This document shows, piece by piece, positions 10,858 through 25,400 of a DNA stretch of 64,000 bases. The notes below the pieces were generated by a model. The model saw only the letters and a program-made list of their open reading frames with translations, was not told the origin of the DNA and made no database searches. The translations under genes were made by a program, and so were the position numbers. Position 1 is the first letter of the stretch, and each line of letters starts with the position of its first letter. The stretch comes from Mallotus nudiflorus (Eukaryota; Streptophyta; Magnoliopsida; Malpighiales; Euphorbiaceae), in NCBI GenBank assembly GCA_947683625.1, contig CANTUR010000930.1:62001-126000 (forward strand). Direction: 5' to 3'.

Positions 10858-13020
10858 TCAAATCGAAGCTGACTCAAAAGCCTATAATGAGGGCTATAAA
10901 CTTCATCTATAGAGGTTTGTCTTTAGGATGAAATATTTTTATTTAGGCCCATGGATTTGAAAGAGTGGGCTTTCGCACTTGGGCTTCAATTGGACGTTTG
11001 TGGCAGCATCGGTTGTCCCACAAGGCCTATAATATATCAAATCGAAGTTGACTCAGAGGGCTATAATAGGGGCTACAAACTTCATCTATAGCGGTTTGTA
11101 TTCGGGCCCAAATAACTTTGTTTAGGCCCATTAATATTATAGAGTGGGCTTTAGCTCTTGGGCTTCGAATGGACATTCGTAGCATCATCGGTTGATCCAC
11201 GAGGCCCGTAATATATCAAATAGAAGTTGAATCAAAGGGCTATAATAGGGGCTATAGACTTCATCTATAGTAGGCCATCTTCGGGCCTAAATATTTTTGT
11301 TTAGGCCCACGGATTTGATAAAGTGGGCTTTCGCACTTGGGCTTCAAATGGACGTTCCTGGTAGCATCGGTTGACCCACAGGGCCCATAATATATCAAAT
11401 CGAAGCTAACTCAGAGGGCTATAATGGGGGCAATAAAATTCATCTTTATTGGTTTGTCTTCGGGCCTAAATAACTTTGTTTAGGCTAATTAGTTTGATAG
11501 AGTGGGCTTTCGCACTTGGGCTTTAAATGGATGTTCGTGGCAGCATCGGTTGACCCATGAGGCCCATAATATATCAAATCGAAGATGAATCAGAGGGCTA
11601 TAACGGGGCCTATAAACTTCATCTATAGTGGATTGTCTTTAGGCCCAAATAACTTTGTCTAGGCCCACTAATTTGATAGAGTTGGCTTTCACACTTGGGC
11701 TTCAAATGGACATTCGTGGCAACATAGGTTGCCCAACGAGGCCCATAATATATCAAATTAAAGTTGAATCTGAAGGCTATATTGGGGGCTATAAGCTTCA
11801 TCTATTGCGGGCCATCTTCGGGCTTTCACTCATAGGGTTCGAATGGACGTTCGTGGTAGCATCAGTTGATCCACGAGGCCCGTAATATATCAAATCGAAG
11901 TTGAATCAAAGGGCTATAATGGGGGCTATAAACTTCATCTATAGTAGGCCATCTTCGAGCCTAAGTATTTTTGTTTAGGCCCATGGATTTGATAAAGTGG
12001 GCATCCGCACTTGGGCTTCAAATGGACATTCATGGCAGCATCGGTTGACCCACGGGGCCCATAATATATCAAATCGAATCTTACTCAAAAGCCTATAATG
12101 GGGGCTATCAACTTCATCTATAGAGATTTGTCTTCGGGCCCAAATATTTTTGTTTAGGCCCATGGATTTGATAGAGTGGGCTTTCGTACTTGGGCTTCAA
12201 ATGGACGTTCGTGGCAGCATCGGTTGTCCCATGGGGCCCATAATATATGAAATTGAAGTTGACTCAGAGGGCTATAATGAGGGCTATAAACTTCATCTAT
12301 AGTGGTTTGTATTCGGGCCCAAATAACTTTGTTTAGGCCCATTAATATGATAGAGTGGGCTTTCGCTCTTGGGCTTCAAATGGACGTTCATGGCATCATC
12401 GGTTGATCCACGAGGCCCGTAATATATCAAATCGAAGTTGAATCAAAGGGCTATAATGGGGGCTATAAACTTCATTTATAGTAGGTCGTCTTCAAGCCCA
12501 AATATTTTTGTTTAGGCCCATGGATTTGATAAAGTGGGCTTCCGCACTTGGGCTTCAAATGGATGTTGGTGGCAGCATCGGTTGACCCACAGGGCCCATA
12601 ATATATCAAATCAAAACTGACTCAGAGGGCTATAATGGGGGCAATAAACTTCATCTATAGTGGTTTGTCTTCGGGCCTAACTAACTTTGTTTATGCTAAT
12701 TAATTTGATAGAGTGGGCTTTCGCACTTGGGCTTCAAATGGATGTTCGTGGCAGCATCGGCTGACCCATGAGGCCCATAATATATCAAATCGAAGCTAAA
12801 TCAGAGGGCTATAATGGGGCCTATAAAATTCATCAATAGCAGATTGTCTTCAGGACCAAATAACTTTGTCTAGGCCCACTAATTTGATAGAGTTAGCTTT
12901 CGCACTTGGGCTTCAAATGGACATTCGTGGCAACATCGGTTGACCCATGGGGCCCATAATATATCAAATCAAAGCTGACTCAAAGTCCTATAATGGGGGA
13001 TATAAGCTTCATCTATAGAG
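10858..13020 (+). repeat. Local 7-mer higher-order repeat (about 1.21 kb period), then a 5-monomer step
   Basis: Diagnostic variants recur in order. The CTATAGAGGTTTGTC or CTATAGAGATTTGTC monomer is at about 10908, 12118 and 13014. The GAGGCCCGTAATATATC monomer is at 11201 and 12412. A CTAATTAGTTTGATAG or CTAATTAATTTGATAG monomer is at about 11483 and 12694. All three give a 1210-1211 bp spacing between first and second copies, which is seven monomers minus the 42 bp deletion at 11820. The third copy follows after only five monomers (896 bp). Confidence 0.75.
11805..11835 (+). repeat. Truncated monomer, 42 bp deletion at a GGGC repeat
   Basis: The monomer reads CATCTTCGGGCTTTCACTC, joining the GGGC of the TTCGGGCCC motif (position 115-118) to the GGGC of GTGGGCTTTC (position 157-160). 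The lost segment would be 42 bp, and the landmark spacing between 11201 and 11875 (674 instead of 716) agrees exactly. Confidence 0.85.
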
Positions 13021-16000
13021 GTTTGTCTTCGGGCCCAAATATTTTTGTTTAGGCCCATGGATTTGATAGAGTAGGCTTTCGCACTTGGGCTTCAAATGGA
13101 CGTTCGTGGCAGCATCGGTTGTCCCACGGGGCCCATAATATATCAAATTGAAGTTCACTCTAAGGGCTATAATTAGGGCTATAAACTTCATCTATAGCAG
13201 CTTATCTTCGGGCCCAAATAACTTTGTTTAGGCCCATGGATTTCATAGAGTGGGCTTTTGTACTTTGGCTTTAAGTGGACATTTGTGGCAACATCGGTTG
13301 ACCCACGAGGCCCATAATATATTAAATTGAAGCTGACTCAGAGGGCTATAATATAGGCTATAAACTTCATCTATAGCGGTTTGTCTTCGGGCCCAAATAA
13401 ATTTGTTTAGGCCCATTAATTTAATAGAGTGGGCTTTCGCACTTGGGCTTCAAATGGACGTTCGTGGCAGCATCGATTGACCCATTGGACCCATAATATA
13501 TCAAATCGAAGCTGACTCAGAGGGCTATAATAGGGGCTATAAACTTCTTCTATAGCGGTTTGTCTTCGAGCCCAAATAACTTTGTTTAGGCCCACTAATT
13601 TGATAGAGTGGGCTTTCACAGTTGGGCTTCAAATAGACGTTCGTGGTAGCATCGGTTGACCCACGAGGCCCATAATTTATCAAATCGAAGCTGAATCTGA
13701 GGGCTATAATGGGGGCTATCAAAATTCATATATAGCAGTTTATCTTCGGCCCCAAAGAACTTTGTTTAGGCACATGGATTTCATAGAGTGGGCTTTCGCA
13801 CTTGGGCTTCAAATGGACATTCGTTGCAGAATCGGTTGACCCACAATGCCTATAATATATTAAATCAAAGCAGACTTAGAGGGCTATAATGGGAGCTATA
13901 AACTTCATCTGTAGCGAGCCGTCTTCGTGCCCAAATAACTTTGTTTAGGCCCATGGATTTGGTAGAGTGGGCTTTCGCACTTGGGCTTCAAATGGACGTT
14001 CAAGGCAGCATAGGTTGACCCACCAGGCCCACAATATATCAAATAGAAGTTGAATCAGAGGGCTATAAACTTCATCTATAGTGGTTTGTCTTTGGGCCCA
14101 AATAACTTTGTTTAGGCCAATTAATTTGATAGAGTAGGCTTTTGCACTTGGGCTTCAAATGGACGTTCGTGCCAACATGGGTTGACCCAAGGGGCCATAA
14201 TATATCAAATCGAAGTTGACTCAGAGGGCTATAATGAGGGCTATAAACTTCATCTATAGCGGTTCGTCTTCGGGCCCAAATAACTTTGTTTAGGCCCATT
14301 AATTTGATAGAGTGTGCTTTCACACTTGGGCTTTAAATGGACGTTCGTGGCAGCATCGGTTGACCCACGAGGCCCATAATATATCAAATCGAAGCTGAAT
14401 CAGAGGGCTATAATGGGGGCTATAAACTCTATCCATAGCGGTTTGTCATCGAGCCCAAATAACTTTGTTTAGGCCCACTATGTTGTTAGATTAGGCTTTT
14501 ACACTTGGGCTTCACATGGACATTCGTGGCAGTATCGGTTGACCCACGAGGCCCATAATATATCAAATCAAAGCTAAATTAGAGGATTGTCACTGGGGCT
14601 ATAAACATCATCTATAGCGGGCCGTCTTCAGGCCCAAATAATTTGGTTTAGGCCTATGGATTTGATAGAGTGGTCTTTCACGCTAGGGCTTCAAATGGAC
14701 ATTCATGGCAGCATCAATTGACCCATGGGACCCATAATATATCAAATCAAAGCTGACTTAGAGGGCTATAATGGGGGTTATAAACTTCATCTATAGTGAT
14801 TTTTCTTCAGGCCCAAATAACTTTGTTTAGGCCCAATAATTTGATAGAGTGGTTTTTCGCATTTGGGCTTCAAATGGACGTTCATGGCAGCATCGGTTGA
14901 CCCACGGGGCCCATAATATATCAAATCAAAGCTGACTCAGTGGGCTACAATAGGGGCTATAAACATTGTCTATAGTACTTTATCTTCGGGCCTAAATACC
15001 TTTGTTTAGGCCCATGAATTGGATAGAGTGGGCTTTCACACTTGGGCTTCAAATGGAAGTTTGTAGTAGCATCGGTTGACCCATGGGGCCTATAATATAT
15101 CAAATCGAAGATGAGTCAAAGGGCTACAATGGGGGCTATAAACTTCATCTATAGCGGTTTATCTTTTGGCACAAATACCTTTGCTTAGGCCCATGGATTT
15201 GATGGAGTGGGCTTTCGAGCTTGGGCTTCAAATGGATGTTCATGGTAGCATTGGTTGACCCACGGGGCCCATAATAAATAAAATTGAAGCTGAATCATAG
15301 GGCTATAATGGGGACTATAAACTTCATCTATAGCGGGCCCAAATATTTTTGTTTATGGCCATGGATTTGATAGAGTGGGCTTTCACACTTGGTCTTAAAA
15401 TGGACATTCGTGGCAGCATCGGTTGACCCATGGGGCCCATAATATAGGAAATCGAAGCTGACTCAAAAGGCTAGAATGGCGACTATAAACTTCATCTATA
15501 GCGGGCCTTCTTCAAGCCCAAATATTTTTGTTTAGGGCCATGGATTTGGTATAGTGGGCTTTCGCACTTAGGCTTCAAATGGAAGTTCGTTACAGCATCG
15601 GTTGACCCACGGGGCCCATAATATATCAAATGAAAGCTGATTCAGAGGGCTCAATGGGGGCTATAAACATCGTCCACAGCAGTTTATCCTCGGGCCCAAA
15701 TACCTTTATTTAGGCCCAAGAATTTGATAGAGTCGACTTTCGCACTTGGGCTTCAAATGGACGTTCGTGGCTGCATCGGTTGACCCACAGGGCCCATAAT
15801 ATATCAAATCGAAGGTGTTTCAGAGGGCTACAATGGGAGTATAAACTTCATCTATAGCAGGCCTTCTTTGGGCTAAAATATTTTTTTAGGGCTATGGATT
15901 TGATAGAGTGGGCATTTACAGTTGGTCTTCAAAAGGAAGTTCTTGGTAGCATCGGTTGACCCACGGGGCCTATAATATATCAAAACGAAGCTGACTCAGA

Positions 16001-19000
16001 GGGCTAAAATGGTGGCTATAAACTTCATCTATAACAGTTTATCTTCGATACCAAATAACTTTGTTTAGGCCCATGAATTTGATAGAGTGGGCTTTCGCAC
16101 TTGGGCTTCAAATGGACGTTCGTGGCAACATTGGTTGACCCATAAGGCCCATAATATATCAAATCAAAGCTGACTTAGAGGGCTACAATGGGGGCTATAA
16201 ACTTCATCTATAGTGGTTTATCTTAGGGCGTAAATACCTTTGTTTAGCCCCTGGATTTGATAGAGTGGGCTTTCGTAGTTGGGCTTCAAATGGATGTTCG
16301 TGGCAGCATCGATTGACCCACGGGGCCCATAATATATCTAATCGAAGCTGACTCAGAGGACTACAACAGGGGCTATGCACTTCATCTATTGCAATTTATC
16401 TTCGGGCCTAAATACCTTTGTTTAGGCCCATGAATTTGATAGAGTGGGCATTCGCACTTGGGCTTCAAACGGACATTCGTGGCAGCATCAGTTAACGCAT
16501 GGCGCCCATAATATATCAAATCAAAGCTGACTCAGAGGGCTACAATAAAGGCTACACACTTCATCCATAACGGTTTACCTTTGAGCCCAAATACCTTTGT
16601 TTAGGCCCATGGTTTTGAAAGAGTGGGCTTCCGTACTTGTGCTTCAAATGGACATGCGAGGGAACGCCGGTTGACCCACGGGGCCCATAATATATCAAAT
16701 CGAAGCTGACTTACAGGGCTATAATGGGGGCTATAAACATCATCTATAGAGGTTTATCTACAGGCCTAAATACTTTTGTTTCGGTCCATGAATTTAATAG
16801 AGTTTACTTTCGCACTTGGGCTTCAAATGGACGTTCATGGCAGCATCGGTAGAACCACAGGGCCCATAATATATCAAATCAAAGCTGAGTCAATGGGCTA
16901 CAATGGGGGCTATAAACTTCATCTATAGCGGGCCTTCTTCAGGCCCAAATATTTTTATTTAGGGCCATGGATTTGATAGAGTGGGCTTTCGCACTTAGGC
17001 TTCAAATGGACATTCGTGGCAGCATCAGTTGACCCATGGGGCCCATAATATATCAAATCGAAGTGGATCAGAGGGATACAATAGGGGCTATAAACTTCAT
17101 CTGTAGCGGTTTAACTTCGAGCCCAAATACCTTTATTTCGGCCCATGATTTTGATAGAGTAGGCTTTCGTACTTGGGATTTAAATGGACGTTCGTGGCAG
17201 CATCGGTTGACCCACGGGGCCCATATTATATCAAATTGAAGCTGACTCAGAGGGCAACAATGGTGGCTATAAACTTCATCTATAGCGGTTTATCTTCAGG
17301 CCCAAATACCTTTGTTTAGGCCTAAGGATTTGATAGATTGGGCTTTCACACTTGAGTTTCAAATGGGCATTCGTGGCAGCATCGGTTGACCCACGGGGCC
17401 CATAATATATCAAATCGAAGCTGACTCAGTGGGCTATAATGAGGGCTATAAACTTCATCTATAATGGTTTATCTTTAGGTCCAAATACCTTTGTTTCTGC
17501 CCATGAATTTGATAGAGTGGGATTTCGCACTTGGGCTTCAATGAGACGTTCGTGACAACATCAGTTGACCCACGGGGCCCATAATATATCAAATTGAAGC
17601 TGACTTAGTGGGCTACAATGAGGGCTATAAACTTCATCTATAGCAAGCCTTCTTTGGGCCCAAATATTTTTATTGAGGGCCATGGATTTGATAGAGTGGG
17701 CTTTCGCACTTGGGCTTCAAATGGACATTCGTGGCAGCATCGGTTGACCCATAGGGTCCATAATATATCAAATCGAAGCTGACTTAGAGGGCTACAATAA
17801 GGGCTATAAACTTCGTCTATAGCAGTTTATCTTTGGGCCCAAATACGTTTGTTTAGGCCCATGAATTTGGTAGAGTGGGCTTTCACAGCTGGCCTTCAAA
17901 TGGACGTTCGTGGCAGGATCGATTGACCCACAGGGCCCATAATATATCAAATCAAAGCGAACTCAAAGGGCTACAATAGGGGCTATAAACTTCATATATA
18001 GCGGTTGAACTTTGGGCCCAAATATCTTTGTTTCAAACCATGATTTTAATAGAGTGGGCTTTCACACTTTGGATTCAAATGCACGTTTGTTATAGCATCG
18101 GTTGACCCACGAGGCCCATAATATATAAAATCGAAGTTGACTCAGTGGGCTATAATGGGGGCTATAAATTTCATCTATAGAGGGCATTCTTTAGACCCAA
18201 ATATTTTTATTGAGGGCCATGGATTTGATAGAGTGGGCTTTCGCACTTAGGCTTCAAATGGACGTTCGTGGCAGCATCGGTTGACCGACGGGGACCATAA
18301 TATATCAAATGGAAGCTGACCAGAGGGCTACAATGGTGGTTATAAACGTCATCTACAACAGTTTATCTTCGGGCCCAAATACCTTTGTTTAGGCCCATGA
18401 ATGTGAGAGAGTGGGCTTTCGCAGTTGGTCTTCAATTGGACGTTCGTGGCAGCATCGGTTGACCCACGGGGCCCATAATATATCAAATCAAAGCAGACTC
18501 AAAGGGCTAAAATAGGGGCTATAAACTTCATCTATAGCAATTTATGTTTGGGCACAAATACCTTTATTTAGGCCCATGGATTTGATAGAGTAGGCTTTCG
18601 CACTTGGACTTCAAATGGACATTCATGGCAGCATCGGTTCACCCACGGGGCCCATAATATATCAAATCAAAGCTGAATCAGAGGGGTATAATGGGAGCTA
18701 TAAACTTCATCTATAGCGGTTTGTCTTCGGGTCCATGAATTTGATAGAGTGGGCTTTCGCAATTGGGCTTGAAATGGTCATTTGTGGCAGCATCGGCTGA
18801 CCCACGTGGACCATAATTTATCAAATCAAAGCTGAATTAGAGCGTTATAATGGGGCCTATAAGCTTCATCTATAGTGGGGCCGTCTTTAGGCCCAAATAT
18901 TTTTGTGTAGGCCAATGGATTTAATAGAGTGGGCTTTTGTACTTAGGCTTCAAATTGACATTTGTGGCAGCGTCAATTGACCCACGGGGCCCATAATATA

Positions 19001-20016
19001 TCAAATCGAAGCTGAATTAGAGGGCTATAATGGGAGCTATAAACTTCATCTATAGCAGTTTGTCTTAGGGCTCAAAGACCTTTGTTTAGGCCCATGGCTT
19101 TGATAGAGTGGGCTTTCACACTTGGGCTTTAAATGGACATTCGTAGCAGCATCGGTGGACCCGCGGGGCCCATAATATATTTAATCAAAACTAAATCAAA
19201 GGGCTATAATGGGGGCTATAAACTACATCAATAGTGGGCCATCTTCGAGCCCAATTATTTTTGTGTGAGGCCATGGATTTGATAGAGTGGGCTTTCATAC
19301 TTAGGCTTCAAATGGAAGTTTGTGGCAGCATCGGTTAACCCACGGGGCCTATAATATATCAAATCAAAGCTGACTTAGAGGGCTATAATGGGGGCTATAA
19401 ACTTCATCCATGGTGGTTTGTATTTGGGCGCAAATACCTTTGTTTATGCCCATGGATTTGATAGAGTGAGCGTTCACACTTGGGATTCAAATGGACATTC
19501 GTGGCAGCATCGGTTGACCCACGAGGCCCATAACATATCAAATTAAACCTGAATTAGAGGGGTGTAATGGGGGCTATAGAATTTATCTATAGCTGTTTGT
19601 CTTCGGGCCCAATTACCTAATTTAGGCCTATGAATTTAATAGAGTGGGCTTTCGTACTTAGGCTTCAAATGGACGTTCGTGGAAGCATTGGCTGACCCAC
19701 ATGGACCATAATATATCAAATCGAAGCTGAATCAGAGGGCTATAATAGGGGCTATAAACTTCATCTATAGCGGGCCGTCTTCGAGCCCAAATATTTTTAT
19801 GTAGGCCCATGGATTAGATAGAGTGGGATTTCGCACTTAGGCTTCAAATGGACGTTCGTGGCAGCATCGGTTGACCCATGGGGCCCATAATATATCAAAT
19901 CAAAGTTGAATCAGAGGGCTATAATGGGGCTACAATCTTCATCTACAGCGATTTGTGTTCGGGCCTAATTACCTTTGTTTAAGCCCATGAATTTGATAGA
20001 GTGGGCTTTCGCACTT

Positions 20017-20052
20017 GGGCTTCAAATGGATATTGGGCTTCAAATGGACATT
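20017..20052 (+). repeat. 18 bp tandem duplication inside a monomer
   Basis: GGGCTTCAAATGGATATT is followed at once by GGGCTTCAAATGGACATT, one mismatch apart. It lengthens the monomer to 197 bp, and distances measured across it exceed an integer number of monomers by 18 bp. Confidence 0.9.
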
Positions 20053-22430
20053 CGTGGCAACATCGGTTCACCCACGGGACCCATAATATATCAAATCAAA
20101 GATGAATCAGAGGGGTATAATGGGGGCTATAAACTTCATCTATATCGGTTTGTCTTTAGGCCCAATTACTTTAGTTTAGGCCCATAATTTGATAGAGTTG
20201 GCTTTCACACTTAGGCTTCAAATGGACATTCGTGGCAGCATCGGCCGACCCACATGGACCATAATATATCAAATCAAAGCTCAATTAGAGGCTATAATGG
20301 GGGGCTATAAGCTTTATCTATAGCGGGCCGTCTTCGGGCCCAAATATTTTTCTGTAGGCCCATGGATTCGATAGAGTGTGCTTTCGCACTTGGGCTTCCA
20401 ATGGACATTCAAGGCAGCATCAGTTGAACCACATGGCCCATAATATATCAAATTGAAGCTGACTCAGAGGGCTATAATGGGGGCTATACACCTCATCTAT
20501 CGCGGATTATGCTTGGGCCCAAATACCTTTGTTTAGGCCCATGAATTTGATAGAGCGGGCTTTCGTACTTGGGCTTCAAATGGACATTCATGGCAGCATT
20601 GATTGATCCACGGAGACCATAATATATCAAATCGAAGCTGAATCAAAGGGCTATAATGGGAGCTATAAACTTCATCTATAGCAATTTTTCTTCGGGCCCA
20701 AAGACCTTTGTTTAGACCCATGGATTTTAGAGAGTGGGCTTTAACACTTGGGCTTCAAATGGACGTTTATAGCAGTATCGATTGACCCACGGGGCCCACA
20801 TTATATTTAATCGAAGCTGAATCAGAGGACTATAATGGGGGCTTTAAACTTTATCTATAGCAGGCCATCTTCGGGCCCAAATATTTTTGTGTAGGCCCAT
20901 GGATTTGAGAGAGTGGGCTTTCGCACTTAGGCTTCAAATGGATGTTCGTGGCAGCGTCGGTTGACCCACAGGGCCCATAATATATCAAATCGAAGTTGAC
21001 TTAGGAGGCTATAGTATGGGCTATAAACTTTGTCTATAGTGGTTTGTCTTTGGGCCCAATACCTTTATTAGATCCCTGAATTTGATAGAATGGGCTTTCA
21101 TTCCTAGTCTTCAAATGGAAGTTCGTGGGCAGCATCGGTTGACCCACAAGGCCCATAATATATCAATTGAAGTTGAATCAGAGAGCTATAATGGGGACTA
21201 TAAACATTGTCTATATCAGTTTGTCTTCGGGCCCAAATACCTTTGTTTAGGCCCATGGATTTGATAGAGTGGGCTTTCACACTTGGGCTTCAAATGGAAG
21301 TTCGTGGCAGCATCGGTTGAGCCATGGGGCTATAATAATTCAAATCAAAGATATTAAGAGGGATATAATTGGGGCTATAACCTTCATCTATAGTAGTTTA
21401 TCTTCAGGCCCAAATACCTTTGTTTAGGCCCATGAATTTGATACAGTGGGCTTTTGCACTTGTGCTTCAAAAGGACGTTCGTGGCAGCATCGGTTGATCC
21501 ACGGAGTCCATAATATATCAAATCAAAGCTGAATCAAAGGGCTATAATGGGGGCTATAAACTTCGTCTATAGCAGTTTATCTTCGGGCCCAAAGACCTTT
21601 GTTTAGGCCCATGGATTTGATAGAGTGGGCGTTCGCCCTTGGGCTTCAAATAGACGTTGGTGGCAGCATCGGTTGACCCATGGGGCCCATAATATATAAG
21701 ATTGAAGCTGAATCAGAGGGCGATAATGGGGGCTATAAACTTCATCTATAGCAGGCCATCTTAAGGTCTAAATATTTTTGTGTAACTCCATGGATTTGAT
21801 AGAGTGGGCTTTTGCACTTGGGTTTCAAATGGACGTTCGTGTCAGCATCGTTGACCCATAGGGCCCATAATATATCAAATCAAAGCTGACTCCGGAGTCC
21901 ATAATGGGGGCTATAAACTTCATCTATAGCGGTCTGTCTTTGGGCCTAAATACCTTTGTTTAGACCCATGAATTTAATAAAGTGGGCTTTCGCTCTTCGT
22001 CTTCAAATGGACATTCACGGGTAGCATCAGTTGACCCGCGGGGGCCCATAATATATACAATCGAAACTGACTCAGAAGGCAATAATAGGGGCTATAAACT
22101 TTGTTTATAGCGGTTTATCCTCGGGCCTAAATACCTTTGTTTAGACCCATAAATTTGATAAAGTAGGCTTTCGATCTTGTACTTCAAATGGACGTTCGTG
22201 CCAGTATCGGTTGACCCACGGGGCCCATAATATATCAAATTGAAGCTGACTCAGAGGACAATAGTGGGAGGTATAAACTTCATCTAGAGCTTTGTCTTCA
22301 GGTCCAAATACCTTTGTTTAGGCCCTTGGATTTGATAGAGTGGGCTTCATAGTGGGGCTTCAAATGGACGTTCGTGGGCAGCATCGGTTAACCCACGGGG
22401 CCCATAATATATCAAATCATATCTAACTCA

Positions 22431-25400
22431 GAAGGGTAGAGTGGGGGCCATAAACTTCATCTATAGCGGTTTGTCTTTAGTCCCAATTACCTTTGTTTAG
22501 GCCCATGAATTTGATAGCGTGGGCTTTCCCACTTGTTCTTCAAATGGACGTTTGTGGCAGCATCAGTTGACCCACGGGGCCCATAATATATCAAATCGAA
22601 GCTGAATCAGAGGGCTATAATAGGGGCTATAACTTCATCTATAGTTGATTTCTTCGGGCCCAAATACCTTTGTTTAAGCCCATGAATTTGATATAGTTGG
22701 CTTTCGCATTGTGCTTCAAATGGACATTCGTGACAGCATCGGTTGATCCACGGAGCCCATAATATATCAAATCGAAGCTGAATCAGAGGGCTGTAATGGG
22801 GGGCTATAAACTTCATCCATAGCGAGCCATCTTCGGGTGCAAATATTTTTATGTAGGCCTATGGATGTGATAGAGTTGGCTTTCGCACTTAGGCTTCAAA
22901 TGGACGTTCGTGGCAGCATCGGTTGACCCACGGGGCCCATAATATATCAAATCGAAGCTGACTGAGGAGGCTATAATGGGGGCTATAAAATTCATCTATA
23001 GCGGTTTATCCTCGGGCCCAAATACCTTTATTTAGACCCAGGAATTTGATAGAGTGGGCTTTCACTCTTGGTCTTCAAATGGACGGTCGTGGCAGCATCG
23101 GTTGACCAATAGGGACCATAATATCTAAATCATAGCTGAATCAGAAGGATAGAGTGGGGGCCATAAACTTCATCTATAGCGGTTTGTCTTTAGGCCTAAT
23201 TACCTTGTGTTATGCCCATGAATTGATAGAGTGGCCTTTCCCACTTGTTCTTCAATGGACGTTCATGGCAGCATCGGTTCACCCACAGGGCCCATAATAT
23301 ATTTAATTGAAGCTGAATCAAAAGGCTATAATGAGGGCTATAAACTTCATCTATAGCGGGCCGTCTTCGGGCCCAAATATTTTTGTGCAGGCCCATGGAT
23401 TTGATAGAATGGGCTTTCGCACTTGGGCTTCAATGGACGTTCGTGGCAACATCGGTTCACCCACGGGGCCCATAATAAATCAAATCGAAGTTGATTGAGG
23501 GGGCTATAATAGGGCCTATAAACTTCATCTATAGCAGTTTGTCCTCGGGCCCAAATACCTTTGTTTAGACCCATCAATTTGATAGAGTGGGCTTTTGGTC
23601 GTAGTCTTCAAATGGTCGTTCGTGCAGCATCGGTTGACCCACGGTCGTTCATAGTAGTTTGTCTTCGGGGCCAAATACTTTGTTTAGGCCCATGAATTTG
23701 ATATAGTGGGCTTTCACATTTGTGCTTCAATGGACATTTGTGGCAGCATCGGTTGATCCATAGAGCCCATAACATATCAAACCGAAGTTGAATCAGAGGG
23801 CTATAATGGGGGCTATCAACTTCATCTATAGCATTTTATCTTCGGGCCCAAAAACCTTTTTTTAGGCCCATGGGTTTGATAGAGTGGGCTTTCACACTAG
23901 GGCTTCAAATGGACGTTCGTGGCAGCATCAGTTGACCCACGGGCCCATAATATATAAGATCGAAGCTGAATTAGAGGCCTATAATGGGGGTTATAATCAT
24001 CATCTATAGCAGGCCATGTTAGGGCCTAAATATTTTTGTGTAAGTCCATGGATTTGATAGAGTGGGCTTTCGCACTTGGGCTTCAAATGGACGTTCGTGG
24101 TAGCATCGGTTGACCCACGGGGCCCATAAATATCAAATCGAAGCTAACTCCGGAGGCCATAATGGGGGCTATAATTTTGTCTATAGTGGTTTATCTTCGG
24201 GCCCAAATACCTTTATTTAGGCTCATGGATTTGATAGAGTGGGCTTTTGTACTTAGGCTTCAAATGGACGTTCATGGCAGCATCGGTTGACACAAGGGGC
24301 CCATAATATATCAAATCAAAGATGAATCAGAAGGGTAGAGTGGGGGGCCATAAACTTCATCTATATCAGTTTGTCTTTAGGCCCAATTACCTTTGTTTAG
24401 GCCCATGAATTTGATAGAGTGGGCTTTCCCACTTGTACTTCAAATGAATGTTCGTGCCAGTATCGGTTGACCCAAGGGGCCCATAATATATTTAATCAAA
24501 GCTGAATGATAGGGCTATAATGGGGGCTATAAACTTCATCTATAGCGGGCCATCTTGAGCCCAAATATTTTTGTCTAGGCCTATGATTTTGATAGAGTGG
24601 GCTTTCATACTTGGGCTTCAAATGGACATTCCTGCTAGCATCGGTTGAGCCACGGGGCCCATAATATATCAAATTGAAGTTGACTGAGGAGGCTATAATG
24701 GGGGCTATATACTTCATCTATAGTGGTTTATCCTCGAGCCCAAATACCTTTGTTTAGACCCATGAATTTGATAGAGTGGGCTTTCACTCTTGGTCTTCAA
24801 ATAGACATTCATGGCAGCATCGGTTCACCCACGGGGCCCATAATATATCAAATCGAAGCTGACTTGGAGTCCTATAATGGGGGATATAATTTCTTCTATA
24901 GCGGGGCCTTTATAGGGCCCAAATATTTTTGTCTAGGCCCATGGATTTGATAGAGTGGGCTTTCGCATTTGGGCTTCAAATGGACGTTCGTTGCAATATC
25001 GGTTGACCCATGGGGCCTATAATAAATCAAATCAAAGCTTACTCAGAGGGCTATAATGAGGGCTATAAACTTCATCTATAGCAATTTGTCTTCTAGCCCA
25101 AATACCTTTGTTTAGGCCCATGAATTTGATATAGTGGGCTTTCGCACTTGTGCTTCAAATTGACATTCGTGGGCAGCATCGGTTAATCCACGGAGCCCAT
25201 AATCTATCAAATCGAAGTGAATTAGAGGGCTATAATAGGGGCTATAAACTTCATTTGTAGCAGTTTATCTTCGGCCCCAAAGACCATTGTTTAGGCCCAT
25301 GGATTTGATAGAGTGGGCTTTTGCCCTTGGGCTTCAAATGGACGTTCGTGGCAGCATCGGTTGACCCACGGGGCCTATAATATATAAGATCGAAGCTGAA

